From Undaria pinnatifida (Eukaryota; Sar; Phaeophyceae; Laminariales; Alariaceae), in assembly GCA_012845835.1 (NCBI GenBank), contig JABAKD010000021.1, positions 11,705,199 through 11,769,198 of the forward strand: a stretch of 64,000 nt of DNA, written 5' to 3'. This document shows, in pieces, positions 12,552-23,355 of the stretch; position 1 is the stretch's first letter, and each line of letters opens with the position of its first letter. The notes beneath the pieces were generated by a model. That model had not been told where the DNA came from, did not search any database, and saw only the letters and a list, made by a program, of their open reading frames with translations. Position numbers and translations under genes: made by a program.

Positions 12552-12716
12552 ATACATCCAAGCGCAGACACCATTCCCTCGAAGTGCTTGGCAAGTAGCT
12601 CGAAGCTGAAGCCTTTGGCGACGTAGCGTTTCCACTTCCCGTGGCAGCCGCACGACGGCATTTTCGCCCCGGAAGCAGCGAAGGACACCGCTATCAGCGC
12701 AAGAAGAATCGTCGTT
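12552..12716 (-). CDS. DUF411-like exon
   Basis: It is bounded by a textbook acceptor (TTTTTTGTTTTTTGCAG) and the donor GTGAGT. One open frame gives a hydrophobic leader-like start (TTILLALIAVSFAASGAK) and then PSCGCHGKWKRYVAKGF, resembling the P.CGCC.KW...L...GF motif of DUF411, a small metal-binding family found near copper systems. Here the second Cys of the CC pair is His. The conserved later SCHT motif was not found nearby, so the gene is incomplete in my model. A second frame is also open, so the frame choice rests on the motif alone. Confidence 0.45.
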
Positions 12717-13284
12717 CTGCAAAAAACAAAAAAGTTGACGCATTTTTTTAACGACACGCAACTAATAGCAACAACAACAACAACGAAAGTGCTAACAATA
12801 ACAATAAATTTAAGTGCCAATTTCGGATTTTATTGGGGGATCTTGCAAATAGCAAAACAATCAACTTCGTACAGCAGCAGCAAAAGCAAACACCTGGTAT
12901 ACATGGAAAATGTTGCAGATATCAGATACATGGAACTATAAAAAAAAAAAATGCAACAACTTGCAAAATGGCAAAACACAAGGAAACCGCCCATAGGTTT
13001 ACCGCAACCGACGGAAAAGGAACCATCGTTCTGCCAACACAGCAAGTGGTTATTTGGTTTGAAAAATCCACCGCGCTCGGTTCAAACAAAACGTGGCCGT
13101 GTTGAAAAGCCGCCACTCTGTAAAAAGAAAAGCGAGTAGTACTTGTAGGGGTGCTCCCGACCTCGGTCGCTTTCGCTGAAAAATACAGACATTCGTTTCG
13201 ATTAATCCAAACCAACCAATCCAAAATCATCAGGGCTTTTTATTGTTCGGAACTCTTCTCGCGGGTCCAATTAGGTCAGGGCGA

Positions 13285-13430
13285 CCCGGCCCGATCCGAT
13301 ACTCGTGAAAACCCCTTGACCCGACCCGTGACGCTTCAAACACCTCCTGACCCGTCCCGACTCGGCCCGCGACTTACAAAAAAAAAATCCTGACCCAACC
13401 CACGTGACCCGTGGAAAGCCCTGAAAATAA
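13285..13430. repeat. GACCC/GGCCC-rich degenerate repeat block
   Basis: Repeated GACCCG, CCCGTCCCGAC and CCTGACCC motifs, bracketed by AGGGCTTTTTATTG at the start and GGAAAGCCCTGAAAAT at the end. A related block lies at 61945-62105, and its border AGCCAGGGCTTTTCG is similar. It may be a degenerate inverted-repeat element. Confidence 0.5.
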
Positions 13431-14139
13431 TCAGAGAAAGGAGAGCCGTCGTTCGTTTTGGAAACACGTTAGAACAGGGTGCGCCCGACCGTGGCTAATT
13501 TCCCAGTACTGGTATAAATTTTTATTATTGATGTTATGATACCAGCTCATTACCACTGTAAGACGTAGCACCAGGTACTCGCACCTCAGCCCCTAGCAGG
13601 TCAGTAAGGCTGCAATATCTTCGTGTTGCTGAGCCTCGAGAGTGTGGTTACGACTTACGACACCCACATGACTACTGCTGTCTGCCGCACGTACTGCTGC
13701 TGCTGTGCTGCTACATGGCAGGCAGTGCTGCTAGCTGCTTGCTGTTGTTTCTTGGTACAGTTGGTAGTAACTGGATGGTATGTAATCGGACAAACCGGAT
13801 CATTCTGGTCCAGTTTTAGTAGTATGATAGACGAACGAGCGCATCATACATTACTGTTCGAGTACTCGTGGCAAGCTGCTGCTGCTGCAGCTGTGTACCA
13901 GCCAGAGCCGTTTTCAACTAGACCTGAGCGGGGCAAACGCGAAAGGAACTGGATGAGAGCGATAGCTGGCGATGGTTTTCGAACCATTTGGGCCGGCTTT
14001 TCCCTCGATCGTGTTACTCCCAAGTAAGTGCCACGACTGGGCTGCTGTAAACATTGCGCCTGACACAATGTGCGACCTTTGCTGTCCATTTTGTTCAGTG
14101 CTTTCGTTGTCTTCACTCGAAGCTGATTCGATTTTAATC

Positions 14140-14270
14140 AGCTCTTGGCAGAACTCTTGTCACATATACGGCCTACCGGGTATCACAACACACCCGCGGC
14201 CAGTTCGAGCATGCGAGGAGCCCAGGGCGGGCGTGTGCCCCCTGCGGCGAAGCCCCCACGTACAGTATTA
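14140..14270 (+). repeat. Dispersed repeat, pair with 9810-9955
   Basis: Second copy of the unit described at 9810. It is preceded by CTG/CAG-rich DNA (13680-13900), as is the other copy, so the shared unit may be longer than marked. Confidence 0.5.
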
Positions 14271-14461
14271 ACAGTGTTCTAAAACAACCATACCCAGTAC
14301 CGGTATAACTATAGTAACACTTCCAATGGCCGTCTCAAGATAGCGTAAGACCGCCCTGACTTCTTCGCCATGCTGCGTTCTCTCGCCAGTGCCATTGATG
14401 ATGCACTTGATAACCTCTATGAGCCCAATGCCGTCTTTTGTCAGTTCCTGGGATCTACGAG

Positions 14462-14620
14462 TATGGCATTTTTTTCTTTTTTCCTTTCCTTCCTTCCTCT
14501 TCCTGACCTGTCTTTTCTTGCTTATCTTGTCTTTTCTTTCCTTTCCTTTTTCGTTTTTCGCCTTCTTGTCTCTTCTTTCTTTCATCTTCTCTTCTTTTCT
14601 TCGTTTTTTTTTCCAATTGA
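14462..14620. repeat. Polypyrimidine tract (TTTCC/TTTCTT)n
   Basis: A nearly uninterrupted T/C tract on the plus strand. The Lys/Arg-rich minus-strand frames over it are artefacts. Confidence 0.85.
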
Positions 14621-14835
14621 CTTGCGCCTGTCGTGCGTATGCGTAATGATAGGTACTGCGTGCAATATATACGTGGTGGTCTTTCTTGGGTGGCAAGCGT
14701 TACAGTCGGTTTTTCCAGGCGCGAGTAGTGAGACGTAGGCAACAGTATGGACCTGGCACATCGTAGGCTGACTCCCGATTTCACTTTTGTATGTTTCTGG
14801 TGGAGGCATGAATTGCGTCAGCTGTGATATATTAT

Positions 14836-15130
14836 AAAAAATGAAAATACACTCCAGCTGTGAGATCGAAGATTTCGTCGAAACTCATCTTTGCAAGCTG
14901 TGTGTGATACTCCGATCGCGCGCATTACGAGTTGTTTGTCCTCATTAAGGATATAGGTCGGCGACTCCCCTTCGAACAACAGTGCAGCTATCAGGGTCAA
15001 CAGGGTGATTTTAGTCAGTCTGTGCGCGGAAACTATAAAACCCGTTTCAGAGGGGGACAAAATCTGACAGCTGTGGAGGGAAATGTATCCTTTTATCAAG
15101 TGACTCTTGTAAGTCGAATAACCGGTGAGG
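14836..15130 (+). repeat. Dispersed repeat family B, copy 2
   Basis: A well-preserved copy: ACACTCCAGCTGTGAGATCG, CGTCGAAACTCATCTTTGC, GGATATAGGTCGGCGACTCC, AACTATAAAACCCGTTTC, AACCGGTGAGG. It runs into G-tracts. Confidence 0.9.
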
Positions 15131-15800
15131 GGGGGGGGGCGGAGTTTTGAAGGACGTGGGGGCCTGGTTTTGATCAAAAGCGAACGGGTTTGGAGGGGGG
15201 GGGGGGGGGGGGGGCAATTTGTGCATGTAAGCTATAAATCCTTTCAAGGGGATAAATCTGACGGTTTTGGCACCAGTTTATTATTGGGGGGGGGGGGGGG
15301 GGTTGGGTGGGGGTGGGGCGTGTGGGGCAGCTCAATATGTGCGTGGAAACTATACATTATTTTGAGGGGATAAATGTGACGGTTTTGGAAATAATGCATC
15401 AGTTTATCATGCATATCCTGGGGTAAGTCAGTGAGTAGAGAGAGGGTGGAGTGTTCGAGGGGGTGGGGTTGGGATGGGTTGGGGGGGGGGGGGGGGGGGA
15501 GGAAGGGTTTTAGGTGAGGGGTTTGTTATACGTGTGGTGCTAGGTCTAGGCGATGGTGCGGGTGATGGGGAAGAAGGGGGCGTTCGGGGCGGGGGGGTGG
15601 GGGGGAGCAGCGGCATGGATGGCTCTCGAAAGATAATGAGGTGATATCCTGTGCGTGAAATGTTTATTACTCTGGCGGATTTCGATATTTGGTGGGGCGT
15701 TTGAGTAAGGGAGAACGAGAGGGGGGGGTGGGGGGGGGGGGGAAGATTTTTTAGCAGGTTTAGGTCACAAATAATATCCAAATACACTTCGGCTGTGAGA
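15131..15800. repeat. Poly-G tracts with decayed family-B tails
   Basis: Several G-runs of 10-20 bases (about 15196-15214, 15284-15301, 15481-15499, 15725-15742) alternate with partial repeats of the family-B tail (GGGGATAAATCTGACGG... twice). Long Gly-rich or Pro-rich frames here have no coding support. Confidence 0.8.
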
Positions 15801-15835
15801 TCAAAGATATGTAGGGGCTTGTTATATTATACAGT

Positions 15836-16135
15836 ATAAAAATAAAAATACACTCCGGCTGTGAGATCGAATATTTTGTCGAAACTCATCTTTGCAAGCT
15901 GTGTGTAATACTCCGATCGCGCGTATTACGAGTTGTGTGTCCTCATTAAGGATATAGGTCGGCGACTCCCCTTGCAACTACAGCAGTGTAGCTATCAGGG
16001 TCAACAGGGTGATGTTAGTCAGTCTGTGCGCGGATACTATAAAACCCGTTTCTGAGGGGGACAAAATCTGACATCTGTGGAAGGAAACGCATCAGTTTAT
16101 CAAGTGAATACTGTACGTCGAATAACCGATGAGGG
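15836..16135 (+). repeat. Dispersed repeat family B, copy 3
   Basis: Very close to copy 2. It ends in AATAACCGATGAGGGG and is followed by the same TTTTGATCAAAAG-(C/G)GAACGGG sequence seen after copy 2, so the duplicated unit extends about 60 bp further. Confidence 0.9.
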
Positions 16136-16344
16136 GAGGGCGGAGTGTTCAAGGACGTGGGGGCCTGGTTTTGATCAAAAGGGAACGGGGGTGGAGGGGG
16201 TGGAGGGGGGGGGGGGGCGGATGGGGCAGCTCAATATGCGTGTACCACCTTTGGTTTGTGTCTTTTCCCTGGGGTATTCTTCAGCTCCAGAGTGACTGGA
16301 GCCTGTCCTGTCACTACGGACTTGATTATGCGAGTTAATGTGAG

Positions 16345-16355
16345 AACAACAACAA

Positions 16356-16400
<45 letters not shown>

Positions 16401-16406
16401 ACAACA
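16345..16406. repeat. (CAA)n microsatellite
   Basis: About 20 CAA units with minor interruptions. Confidence 0.95.
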
Positions 16407-16795
16407 CTGCCAGTAACAAATGGGGCCCGTTCAAAGTTTTAAACGCGATACGCAATACTATCATTAGTACGGAGGAAGCAACCACCTGGTCAGCTCGAAC
16501 GCGCGGCGAGACTACAGAGGAAGCAAGCACCTGGGCAGCTCGAACACCCGGACTCGCCACCACCTTGCCACACTCTGGCACGCTGCACCTCAACGGCATC
16601 CGCCGGCGCTACATCACGTCGCGGTTGATAATCGGAGTACATGCCACCAGCCTGTTCCTCCCACAGACGAAAAAGCTCACACAATATGTCCGCAAATATA
16701 ATGATCATTTTGTGATTAGTATTGAGATTAAATTATACTTATATTTCCGGACATACAATATGGGTACAAATTTACCCAGAAACTCTTCATACCTG

Positions 16796-16921
16796 TATTG
16801 GTGAAATCCGCATCTCAATGCGTGGTGCAGGCGTTGACGCTTGACCAGCAAGGCGTACTCAGGGTACAATGAAGGGTCATCTAGAAAGGGTGCTGCTCGG
16901 GGCTTGCGAGACACCATGCTG
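16796..16921 (-). CDS. Possible first exon, unknown protein
   Basis: An ATG opens 41 codons (MVSRKPRAAPFLDDPSLYPE...) that end at the good donor CAATACAG|GTATGAAG. The composition is protein-like, but I recognise no family. The next exon is unclear: the nearest acceptor candidates near 16668 lead to a stop within about 15 codons. Confidence 0.25.
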
Positions 16922-18178
16922 GTCCTCCGCCCAGCACTCGTAGCCAGAGGGAAGATGATGCGGGATGTTTCGGATGCATAATGCAATAATGCAACCGAAA
17001 ACCATGGGCAGAATGGCAGAATTCTGAGATGTTTTCCATGTTTTGCTGGTGGCGTCCATAGCCAGGGATGTTTTCCCAATTTTGCGGAGGAATTTGTTTT
17101 TCTAACCTTTTTTCGCTGTTTGCGTTTTTTCATGCTCTCCCTGTTTTTGGTACGAGGTAGGTACAGATCGTATCATACGGCTCGCCCGCGGGGCAGTACC
17201 AACTACCAACATCCAACTCCCAATTCTGTCACCACTTGCTGCTCTCTGCTTCCTACTCCCCGCACATAGGCAGGTGATCGCTGGCGCTACCATTTCTAGT
17301 GGTATACTAGGTACTTGGTTCGACATCCGCCCGCGTGTTGGTTGTTGCCAGACAAGCCACACCGCGCCGGGCAACCTGCAATCAAATAATTAATTTATGT
17401 TGTGTAGGGGGGAATGTGGGGATCTTGGCGCTGGTGCTGCTCCGGGCTGCCTCTAGTCTCGGAGACTCCCAGCCCCAGGATTCGCTCGCGCCTCGCATGG
17501 TACGTTGCCGCCCATACCCAATGGTTTCTCCTCTCTTTTGCGATCGACTGTTTTGTACGAGCTATGATTGATACCTGTGCAGGCGGCTATTAATATTAAT
17601 ATGTGGTACGAGTATCGTATAAAAATCGAAAAACGTCAGCTGTGAGTACAACCGATTGAACGCCAGTATACACGTGTACTCCGCGGCCAAGCAGCACTAT
17701 TACGGACAACTATTTCCTGCAGTTTCAGATTGCGCTAGCACCGAGCTAAGTGTGAGACCAAACCACTGCACCTGCTTATTTTAGCACCCGTCATCACACA
17801 ACATCCGAACAGCATAGTGCAACTTCCATAAGAGGAAGAATGGACGCACCTCCAGCGTGGAGATATATATGCGTGCATGTTCGCGAAGCACGGTAAGCAA
17901 ACTGACATCGCACGAACGCCTGCATTGCCCAATGCAGCTTCGCGACGGAAAAGGGCGCACCTCCAGCTTGGAGACATGCCACTCTGATGACATAAACAGG
18001 GACCCTGAGCACCACACACGGAATAAATCCAATCGCGCAACCTACGACCTCCGGGCGGCTGCATACCGCCCCCTAGGTACGTGTAGCTAACAGCAACGAA
18101 CACTCTGCCCGCGTTGCTGCGACCGCCTCATTCCCCCTCCACTAACTTCCTCGAAAGCACGGGCGGGTGGGTGGGACA
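16922..18178. other. No confident gene
   Basis: It includes two copies of a short motif (GCACCTCCAGC.TGGAGA near 17846 and 17959). Otherwise it is unremarkable intergenic or intronic DNA up to the DIRS-like element. Confidence 0.4.
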
Positions 18179-18420
18179 CCAGCCAGTCTATCACACCTTG
18201 AACCTGTCTCGCTGACGATGCTTCTCTCTTCTCTGCGTGCTTCGCTTGCTAGTCAGCAACCAGACAGACTGACTGATCCAAGGTTCCCTTTGCTATATCA
18301 GGACAAGTACAAGCAACCACCCGCGTTGATCTCATTGGTCGACGTGCAATTACCCCAAACTTCTTCCGTACATACAAAACCCTTATTTTCTCGTGCCTCG
18401 ACAATAACACGCTTTGTATT
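18179..18420 (-). repeat. DIRS-like element direct repeat, 3' copy
   Basis: It starts CAGCCAGTCTATCACACCTTGA and ends near TCGTGCCTCGACAATAACACG. It matches 23894-24130 in the same orientation, with scattered substitutions and small indels (for example an extra GACT here). About 330 bp separate it from the recombinase stop codon. Confidence 0.9.
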
Positions 18421-18748
18421 TTGCTTTCGAAGTTGTATCATATTATTGCGCACCCCCCGCTCGGAGCACGGGGGGCGGAGAGAGGGGCAGGCCCCCGGGG
18501 CTGCTTCAACAGCAGCCCCACGCTATCATCCGTAACCCTGAGTCAAGTTCCATCCCAGCTGGCAATGTCGAGCTTTCGACGCCAAACTCCAATAATGGTA
18601 TTTGGCTCAGCTTACGGACGCATTGCGTCCCTCCCCTACCCCCTTTGCTGTACTCCTAGGATGCGCACGTCAAGATCCAACTTCTCCTTTCTATCCGCCT
18701 GGCACAAATGATAAGGCTGCGTACTAGCTGAAGTAGTTACGTCGACTT

Positions 18749-19834
18749 CTACCCCTCCAGCTTTGGAATGGGGTTAACTTGCCCCCAATCTGTACCCTGC
18801 CCCGGCTGGATCCCGTTACCCATCCCCTCCTGGGCCATTACGTTTGCTACCCGGCTGGCATTCTTCCCGTGGCTACGAATGTACGCCTTATAGGCATCAG
18901 ACGCCCACCGGCCCTCCCGTTGCAACGTCTCTGGGGAGGCACCCCCTGCTGATAAGCGCGTTGCGCCCCCAATCCTAAGGGAGTGCAGAGCGTACTCATC
19001 CGCCCGCACGCCCGCCAACGCAACCACTTCTCGCAGGGCTACCGTCGCGTGTTGCTTCGTCCACATGGACCATCTGCCACCACCACTGCCATACGCCACC
19101 AGGGGAGTCGGCGAGGGCAAAAACAAATAACAAGACATCAACTCGAGCATGAGATCGACAGCACCGCCACCGGCCCCCACGGGTGAATCCGCCCGAACGC
19201 GCGAAATAACCGCCCCTTTGCACAACTGGTCGCCGTTAGACCCACGAAATCGAACCTCGACGCGGTCGGCTCTCGACCATTGCGGCACCCCCAACTGTAC
19301 CCGACCGCGAAAGAAAGCCACGTCTGCCCGCCGTAAACAATACGTTTCGTGGATACGCGACCGGGTTTCCGCGAACATTTCCGATGCGCGGGTCAAAAAC
19401 CAAAACGACACACACAACGCAAGCCACAACACGCGCCCCCCGTTACACCAAGCAGGGATCAAAGTTTCGCTAGCAAGCAACATAGCCCACGACACGGGCC
19501 GACGCACGGTCACCTGATTACCCATTTCGGCATGCGAGCGCGCCGCACCTTTGAGGGCGCTCGCGATGACGGGGCGAGTGGTGTCGAGCTCGAAACCGCG
19601 TGATATGCGATGAAAAAACTTGACGGCCGACAGATGGCTTTCGATGGTCGCCGACCGCAGTTTCTTGGTAGCAAACGCGTACGCTACGCACTCAAACGAA
19701 TGCCACACGTTGGTCATATCGTCAATGCCGCGATCAAGGAAGACGGGAACACCAGAACGTACCCGAAAGTCTACCCATGCTCCAAAATGCCCCAAATAAG
19801 CTCGTTCAGTCGAGGCCGCAACGGCGTGTCGCAT
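18749..19834 (-). CDS. Tyrosine recombinase of DIRS-like element
   Basis: 361 codons from a true ATG at 19834. It would integrate circular retrotransposon DNA by tyrosine-recombinase strand exchange in the nucleus. An N-terminal DNA-binding region (residues about 1-100, with TERAYLGHFGAW) precedes the catalytic domain. Catalytic residues visible: Arg149 (FLTRASE), His284 and Arg287 (HSLRIGGAT), Trp310 (GRW) in the second-His position, and probably Tyr318 (AYKAYIR) as nucleophile. The start overlaps the end of the RT-RNase H frame by 29 bases in another frame, so it is probably expressed by reinitiation or frameshifting. The frame is undamaged. Confidence 0.9.
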   Translation of the reverse strand: MRHAVAASTERAYLGHFGAWVDFRVRSGVPVFLDRGIDDMTNVWHSFECVAYAFATKKLRSATIESHLSAVKFFHRISRGFELDTTRPVIASALKGAARSHAEMGNQVTVRRPVSWAMLLASETLIPAWCNGGRVLWLALCVSFWFLTRASEMFAETRSRIHETYCLRRADVAFFRGRVQLGVPQWSRADRVEVRFRGSNGDQLCKGAVISRVRADSPVGAGGGAVDLMLELMSCYLFLPSPTPLVAYGSGGGRWSMWTKQHATVALREVVALAGVRADEYALHSLRIGGATRLSAGGASPETLQREGRWASDAYKAYIRSHGKNASRVANVMAQEGMGNGIQPGQGTDWGQVNPIPKLEG

Positions 19835-22202
19835 GAGTCCAAGGCCAACACCGAGTACATAAAGAAATGCCGATGGTCACCAGTTCCCGAACCTGCCACG
19901 GGATGTTGGGACGAACGGCGCGCAAATTATCAAGAACGGAACGACGATCCCAGCGAGAGATACCGTCGGCGGCAGCGTTGTGGGTACCACGCACGTGCGT
20001 TGCCTCGAAATGCCATACGGATGACACTTCGAGAACGCCGAGGAGGCGCATGAGGGCACCGGAACGCGGTTCCAGCCTCCCCCGACACCGCCGTACCCAA
20101 TGCATGGCGGCCTCGTTGTCTCCTCCCAACAAAGCACGATCTCCCGTCGCTGACGGTCGATCGACACACGAAGACACTAGGACAAATTCCGACACAACCA
20201 TGCCCAAAAGTTCAAGAACGTTGATAGATAAGTCGTCCACGCCGCGGACGGACTTACTCAAGCCGCAAAACCGTGACTGTTCCTGGGCTGTGAGATCATG
20301 GCGCCAGTAAACACCGGTTTCGAGACAGTATCCCCCGACGGCGGTTTTTGACGCGTCCGAGAACATCGTACGTTGTGCCGGGCGCTCCAGCAAATGATAC
20401 ATCGGCGCCAACAGCACCCTGCCGCGCGCGTCAACACCTTTGTCGACAAACCACCGCCAAAACTCGAGATCCGCATGGAGCTCGGGCCCAAGGACAACAC
20501 GCCGCCCCGGACTGGCCATTCGGCCAGCGAAGTGATCACCGGCAGCGATGCGCGGCATGCCAACCGAAGCCAACAAACGATGAACGGAGAAAGACCCGGG
20601 ACGAACGGCAAAAGAGATGTGCACGAGGAAACCCGCCAGCTGCGACACCTGCTTCGCTGAAGCATAGGTGCGAGTCGGGGGCCACTCCGCTAAAAGCAAT
20701 CGCAGCTTGAGGCGCTTATGTGACGGCGCCGTCACCGTAAGCGCCTCTGTGTCCATCAAACAGCCCAGCACTTCGAGACGCGTGTCCCAGTTAGTGATTT
20801 TGCTGGCGGACAATAGAGGGGGGTCGGACGCGCCACGTACGCCCAACAAGCGAAAATGGTCCGACGCCAACGACTGCACAGCCCGCATACAGCGACGACC
20901 GTCCGGCCACCACTGAACCTCGACAAGAATGCCGTCGTCTACGTAGTACCGCACGAAAAAACGACTCCCGGCGTAGCCGCCGCTACCGGAAACGGTTCTA
21001 CCATCGCGAGGGAGGGACGCAACCGACCCCCCCCGCGGCGGGGCAAGACGCACATGTTCGACGGCAGCCGCCTCTTGGGGGGAAATAGCCGCATCTTGAA
21101 ACGTAGCGTGGGTGTGGGAATGTTCCAGCACAGAAGCCATCAGCCCCCAGAACCCGGGACTATTATGCCACCCGAACTGCAAGCGAATATCCACAACCAC
21201 GTATTCGCCCATCGCGTACCCAAACACCGGCGCCTCTACCGGTTCAACTAAGACTTGACGATAGGCGTCTTTCAAGTCAACGCGGCAAAGGACGGTTCTA
21301 GCTGTGGGACCGTGCAACTGCCGCAAAAACAACACCCGTAACAACACATCACGGTACACATGACCGAGCTCGCAGGAGGGGGCGGAGGGAAAATCGGTAT
21401 CGTCGTTAACCCTGGAGTGGCCGCCCGCGCGCGCAAACGTGAGATCGTGAATGATGCGAAACTTAGGCTTAAGCACGACGGCCAACGGCAAAACACGCAA
21501 ACCCCGAATATCGGACGCGGAACTTAATTGAAACAACAAAGCCCGACCGTGCACCACGTCAGCACATGTATTTTGGTGAACAGCAACGGCATGGGGGGGG
21601 ACGGTCGGGTGGTTACCGTATGCACGCTCAGCAGTCAAATTAACCCCCCGCGCAACATCCACCGGGGAGCTCGGTGCCAAAACGCGGAGCAACTGGTCAA
21701 CTCGAGGGAAGTTTTTGACGATACCAAACCAATGACGAACGATGTGAGGATGAATATGTGGGGCAATGCGAGCAGACCCGACAGCGGACGTAATCAATAT
21801 AACACTGCCGGCACAGGCACGCAAAAGACACGGCCCCGCGCTGGCAACCACATCGGGATTCCCGGAACCTGTGGACGATACCGACCGCGTTACGCTATCC
21901 TGCGCGGCGCGCCACGCTTCAACCGCCGAATCCAACTGTGCGTGATCGCGCTCGCCGTCGGTCGAGCCGTGTCCGCACCCCCAGTCAAAATCCGAACGTT
22001 GCGGACGTTCGCTATGGCTAACTGTATCTCCGCGCGCGACCGATAAGCCAGTTCCTACAATGCGCGCAGAGACTAACGTACACGCGTGCGCGCTCCCCAT
22101 GGTCACCTCTATTTCCGAAAATGACGGATCCCGGAGCAACGGGTACACGTTTGCGCCCAACGCCGCCTTGCCCGCTAGCGCCGCCAACGCACGCCCCCGC
22201 AA
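19806..22202 (-). CDS. RT-RNase H polyprotein of DIRS-like element
   Basis: 798 codons counted from an in-frame TTG. The frame stays open further upstream, so the true start is unresolved. Reverse-transcriptase blocks appear in order: KFRIIHDLTFA (residues 247-257), VDLKDAY (308-314), FGWHNSPG (343-350) and the YVDD active site (420-423). RNase H follows: FSDASKTAVGG (614-624), NVLELLGM (661-668), GGDNEAAMHW (693-702) and HNAAADGISRW (741-751), giving the Asp/Glu/Asp/Asp set. About 200 residues before the RT have no recognised domain. No frameshift is seen. Confidence 0.9.
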   Translation of the reverse strand: MRGRALAALAGKAALGANVYPLLRDPSFSEIEVTMGSAHACTLVSARIVGTGLSVARGDTVSHSERPQRSDFDWGCGHGSTDGERDHAQLDSAVEAWRAAQDSVTRSVSSTGSGNPDVVASAGPCLLRACAGSVILITSAVGSARIAPHIHPHIVRHWFGIVKNFPRVDQLLRVLAPSSPVDVARGVNLTAERAYGNHPTVPPHAVAVHQNTCADVVHGRALLFQLSSASDIRGLRVLPLAVVLKPKFRIIHDLTFARAGGHSRVNDDTDFPSAPSCELGHVYRDVLLRVLFLRQLHGPTARTVLCRVDLKDAYRQVLVEPVEAPVFGYAMGEYVVVDIRLQFGWHNSPGFWGLMASVLEHSHTHATFQDAAISPQEAAAVEHVRLAPPRGGSVASLPRDGRTVSGSGGYAGSRFFVRYYVDDGILVEVQWWPDGRRCMRAVQSLASDHFRLLGVRGASDPPLLSASKITNWDTRLEVLGCLMDTEALTVTAPSHKRLKLRLLLAEWPPTRTYASAKQVSQLAGFLVHISFAVRPGSFSVHRLLASVGMPRIAAGDHFAGRMASPGRRVVLGPELHADLEFWRWFVDKGVDARGRVLLAPMYHLLERPAQRTMFSDASKTAVGGYCLETGVYWRHDLTAQEQSRFCGLSKSVRGVDDLSINVLELLGMVVSEFVLVSSCVDRPSATGDRALLGGDNEAAMHWVRRCRGRLEPRSGALMRLLGVLEVSSVWHFEATHVRGTHNAAADGISRWDRRSVLDNLRAVRPNIPWQVRELVTIGISLCTRCWPWTHATRRCGLD

Positions 22203-22423
22203 ACCGCCCGTGACTCCGGGGACTGCCGGTACGGTCGGCGCTCCGCCAACGTCGACCGTCGACCCAACCCCCCACCAACCGCCAACGCCGCAGCCGCGCC
22301 CCCCGAGATTTGACCCAACACGCGGCCGCCACTCTCAGTTGTTGACGCAGCCGCTACATCCACCGCCGGCGCCGCAGCTGCGCCCGCAAAGGCTGGGCCC
22401 ACCTGGCGGCAGGGCCCGTGTCT

Positions 22424-23329
22424 TCATCCAGAACCAGAACGAGTGCGTCTAACCCCCTCGCCCCCCCTGTTGCCCCCCGCGGGGAGGACCGCACGCAGCG
22501 ACAACGTCCGCGACCCTCCGCCCGCCGCCGCCACGCTTCCACCGCCTTCCTCTCTGCGAGCAGGTGGAGATGGCGAGGATGCCGAGGCCGCGGGGGCCTC
22601 GTGCAGGAACTTACACGGAGACCAGTTGCATTTACCGGTGCGGGCGAACATCCGGCAGACCTGGGGGAGACTTGAAGTGGCCTTTCCCTTGGACCCGGGC
22701 GATCCAGTGGGGGGAGCGGTGGCGTTCCGCTTGGTGGGCCTGTCTGCGCTGGAACCGATGCTGCTGAGTACGAGCCGGAGAACCTCCCCTCCGCCGCGGC
22801 AAAATTCCAGAGTGCACACGAAAGCGGGCATGGGTGGGGGATCGAACACCGTACCAGCTGGGGGAGGGACAACAGCAGGGGAAGACCGCTGCGCAGCACG
22901 CATGAGCTCACTCACCCACAAAGCGATGTCGCGGATAACCATATCACACAGCACTGCATGCGCTTCTGGGACGGACAGCATACTGTAGTTGCTGAATGTG
23001 TGCGCACGCATGCCCATGACCGCCACCGTAAACGCATCGCCAAGGGCGTTGACCCGCGCCAGACAGGGGAGATCGTCGGCGACCCCGGGCGAGAGACCCA
23101 CAGAAAGAATCGCAACGACGGCCAATCTCAAGGGGTCGAGACGGTCGGCGACCATGAGGGGGTGCCCGATGGGCCCGTCCACGCGGGGTCCATAAGCCCC
23201 TACGTCAAAGGAACTGAAGGACCGAAGCTGGGACGCGACGTTGGCTGTCACGTGGATGGTCTCTCCCACAAACGACTGCAGGTCAGCTGGAGAGTCCCCG
23301 AGGTTCGGGGGGATACGCGAATATTCCAC
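22424..23329 (-). CDS. Gag-like protein with CCCH finger (DIRS-like element)
   Basis: About 300 codons. The first 180 residues are helical (for example DPLRLAVVAILSVGLSPGVA) and may form the capsid-like part. Around residues 223-242 is a CCCH finger (CRMFARTGKCNWSPCKFLH, spacing C-x8-C-x4-C-x3-H), followed by an Arg/Gly/Ser-rich tail; both parts suggest RNA or DNA binding. A TAG lies three codons before the nominal GTG start, so this frame is probably joined to the preceding gag frame (23356-23763) by frameshift or a small indel. Confidence 0.7.
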   Translation of the reverse strand: MEYSRIPPNLGDSPADLQSFVGETIHVTANVASQLRSFSSFDVGAYGPRVDGPIGHPLMVADRLDPLRLAVVAILSVGLSPGVADDLPCLARVNALGDAFTVAVMGMRAHTFSNYSMLSVPEAHAVLCDMVIRDIALWVSELMRAAQRSSPAVVPPPAGTVFDPPPMPAFVCTLEFCRGGGEVLRLVLSSIGSSADRPTKRNATAPPTGSPGSKGKATSSLPQVCRMFARTGKCNWSPCKFLHEAPAASASSPSPPARREEGGGSVAAAGGGSRTLSLRAVLPAGGNRGGEGVRRTRSGSG

Positions 23330-23355
23330 AGCTTCCTAGCTGTGTTGACCTTGTT

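Noticed and set aside
14268-14784. Lys/Arg-rich minus frames
   Set aside because: They are produced by the T/C tract at 14462-14620.
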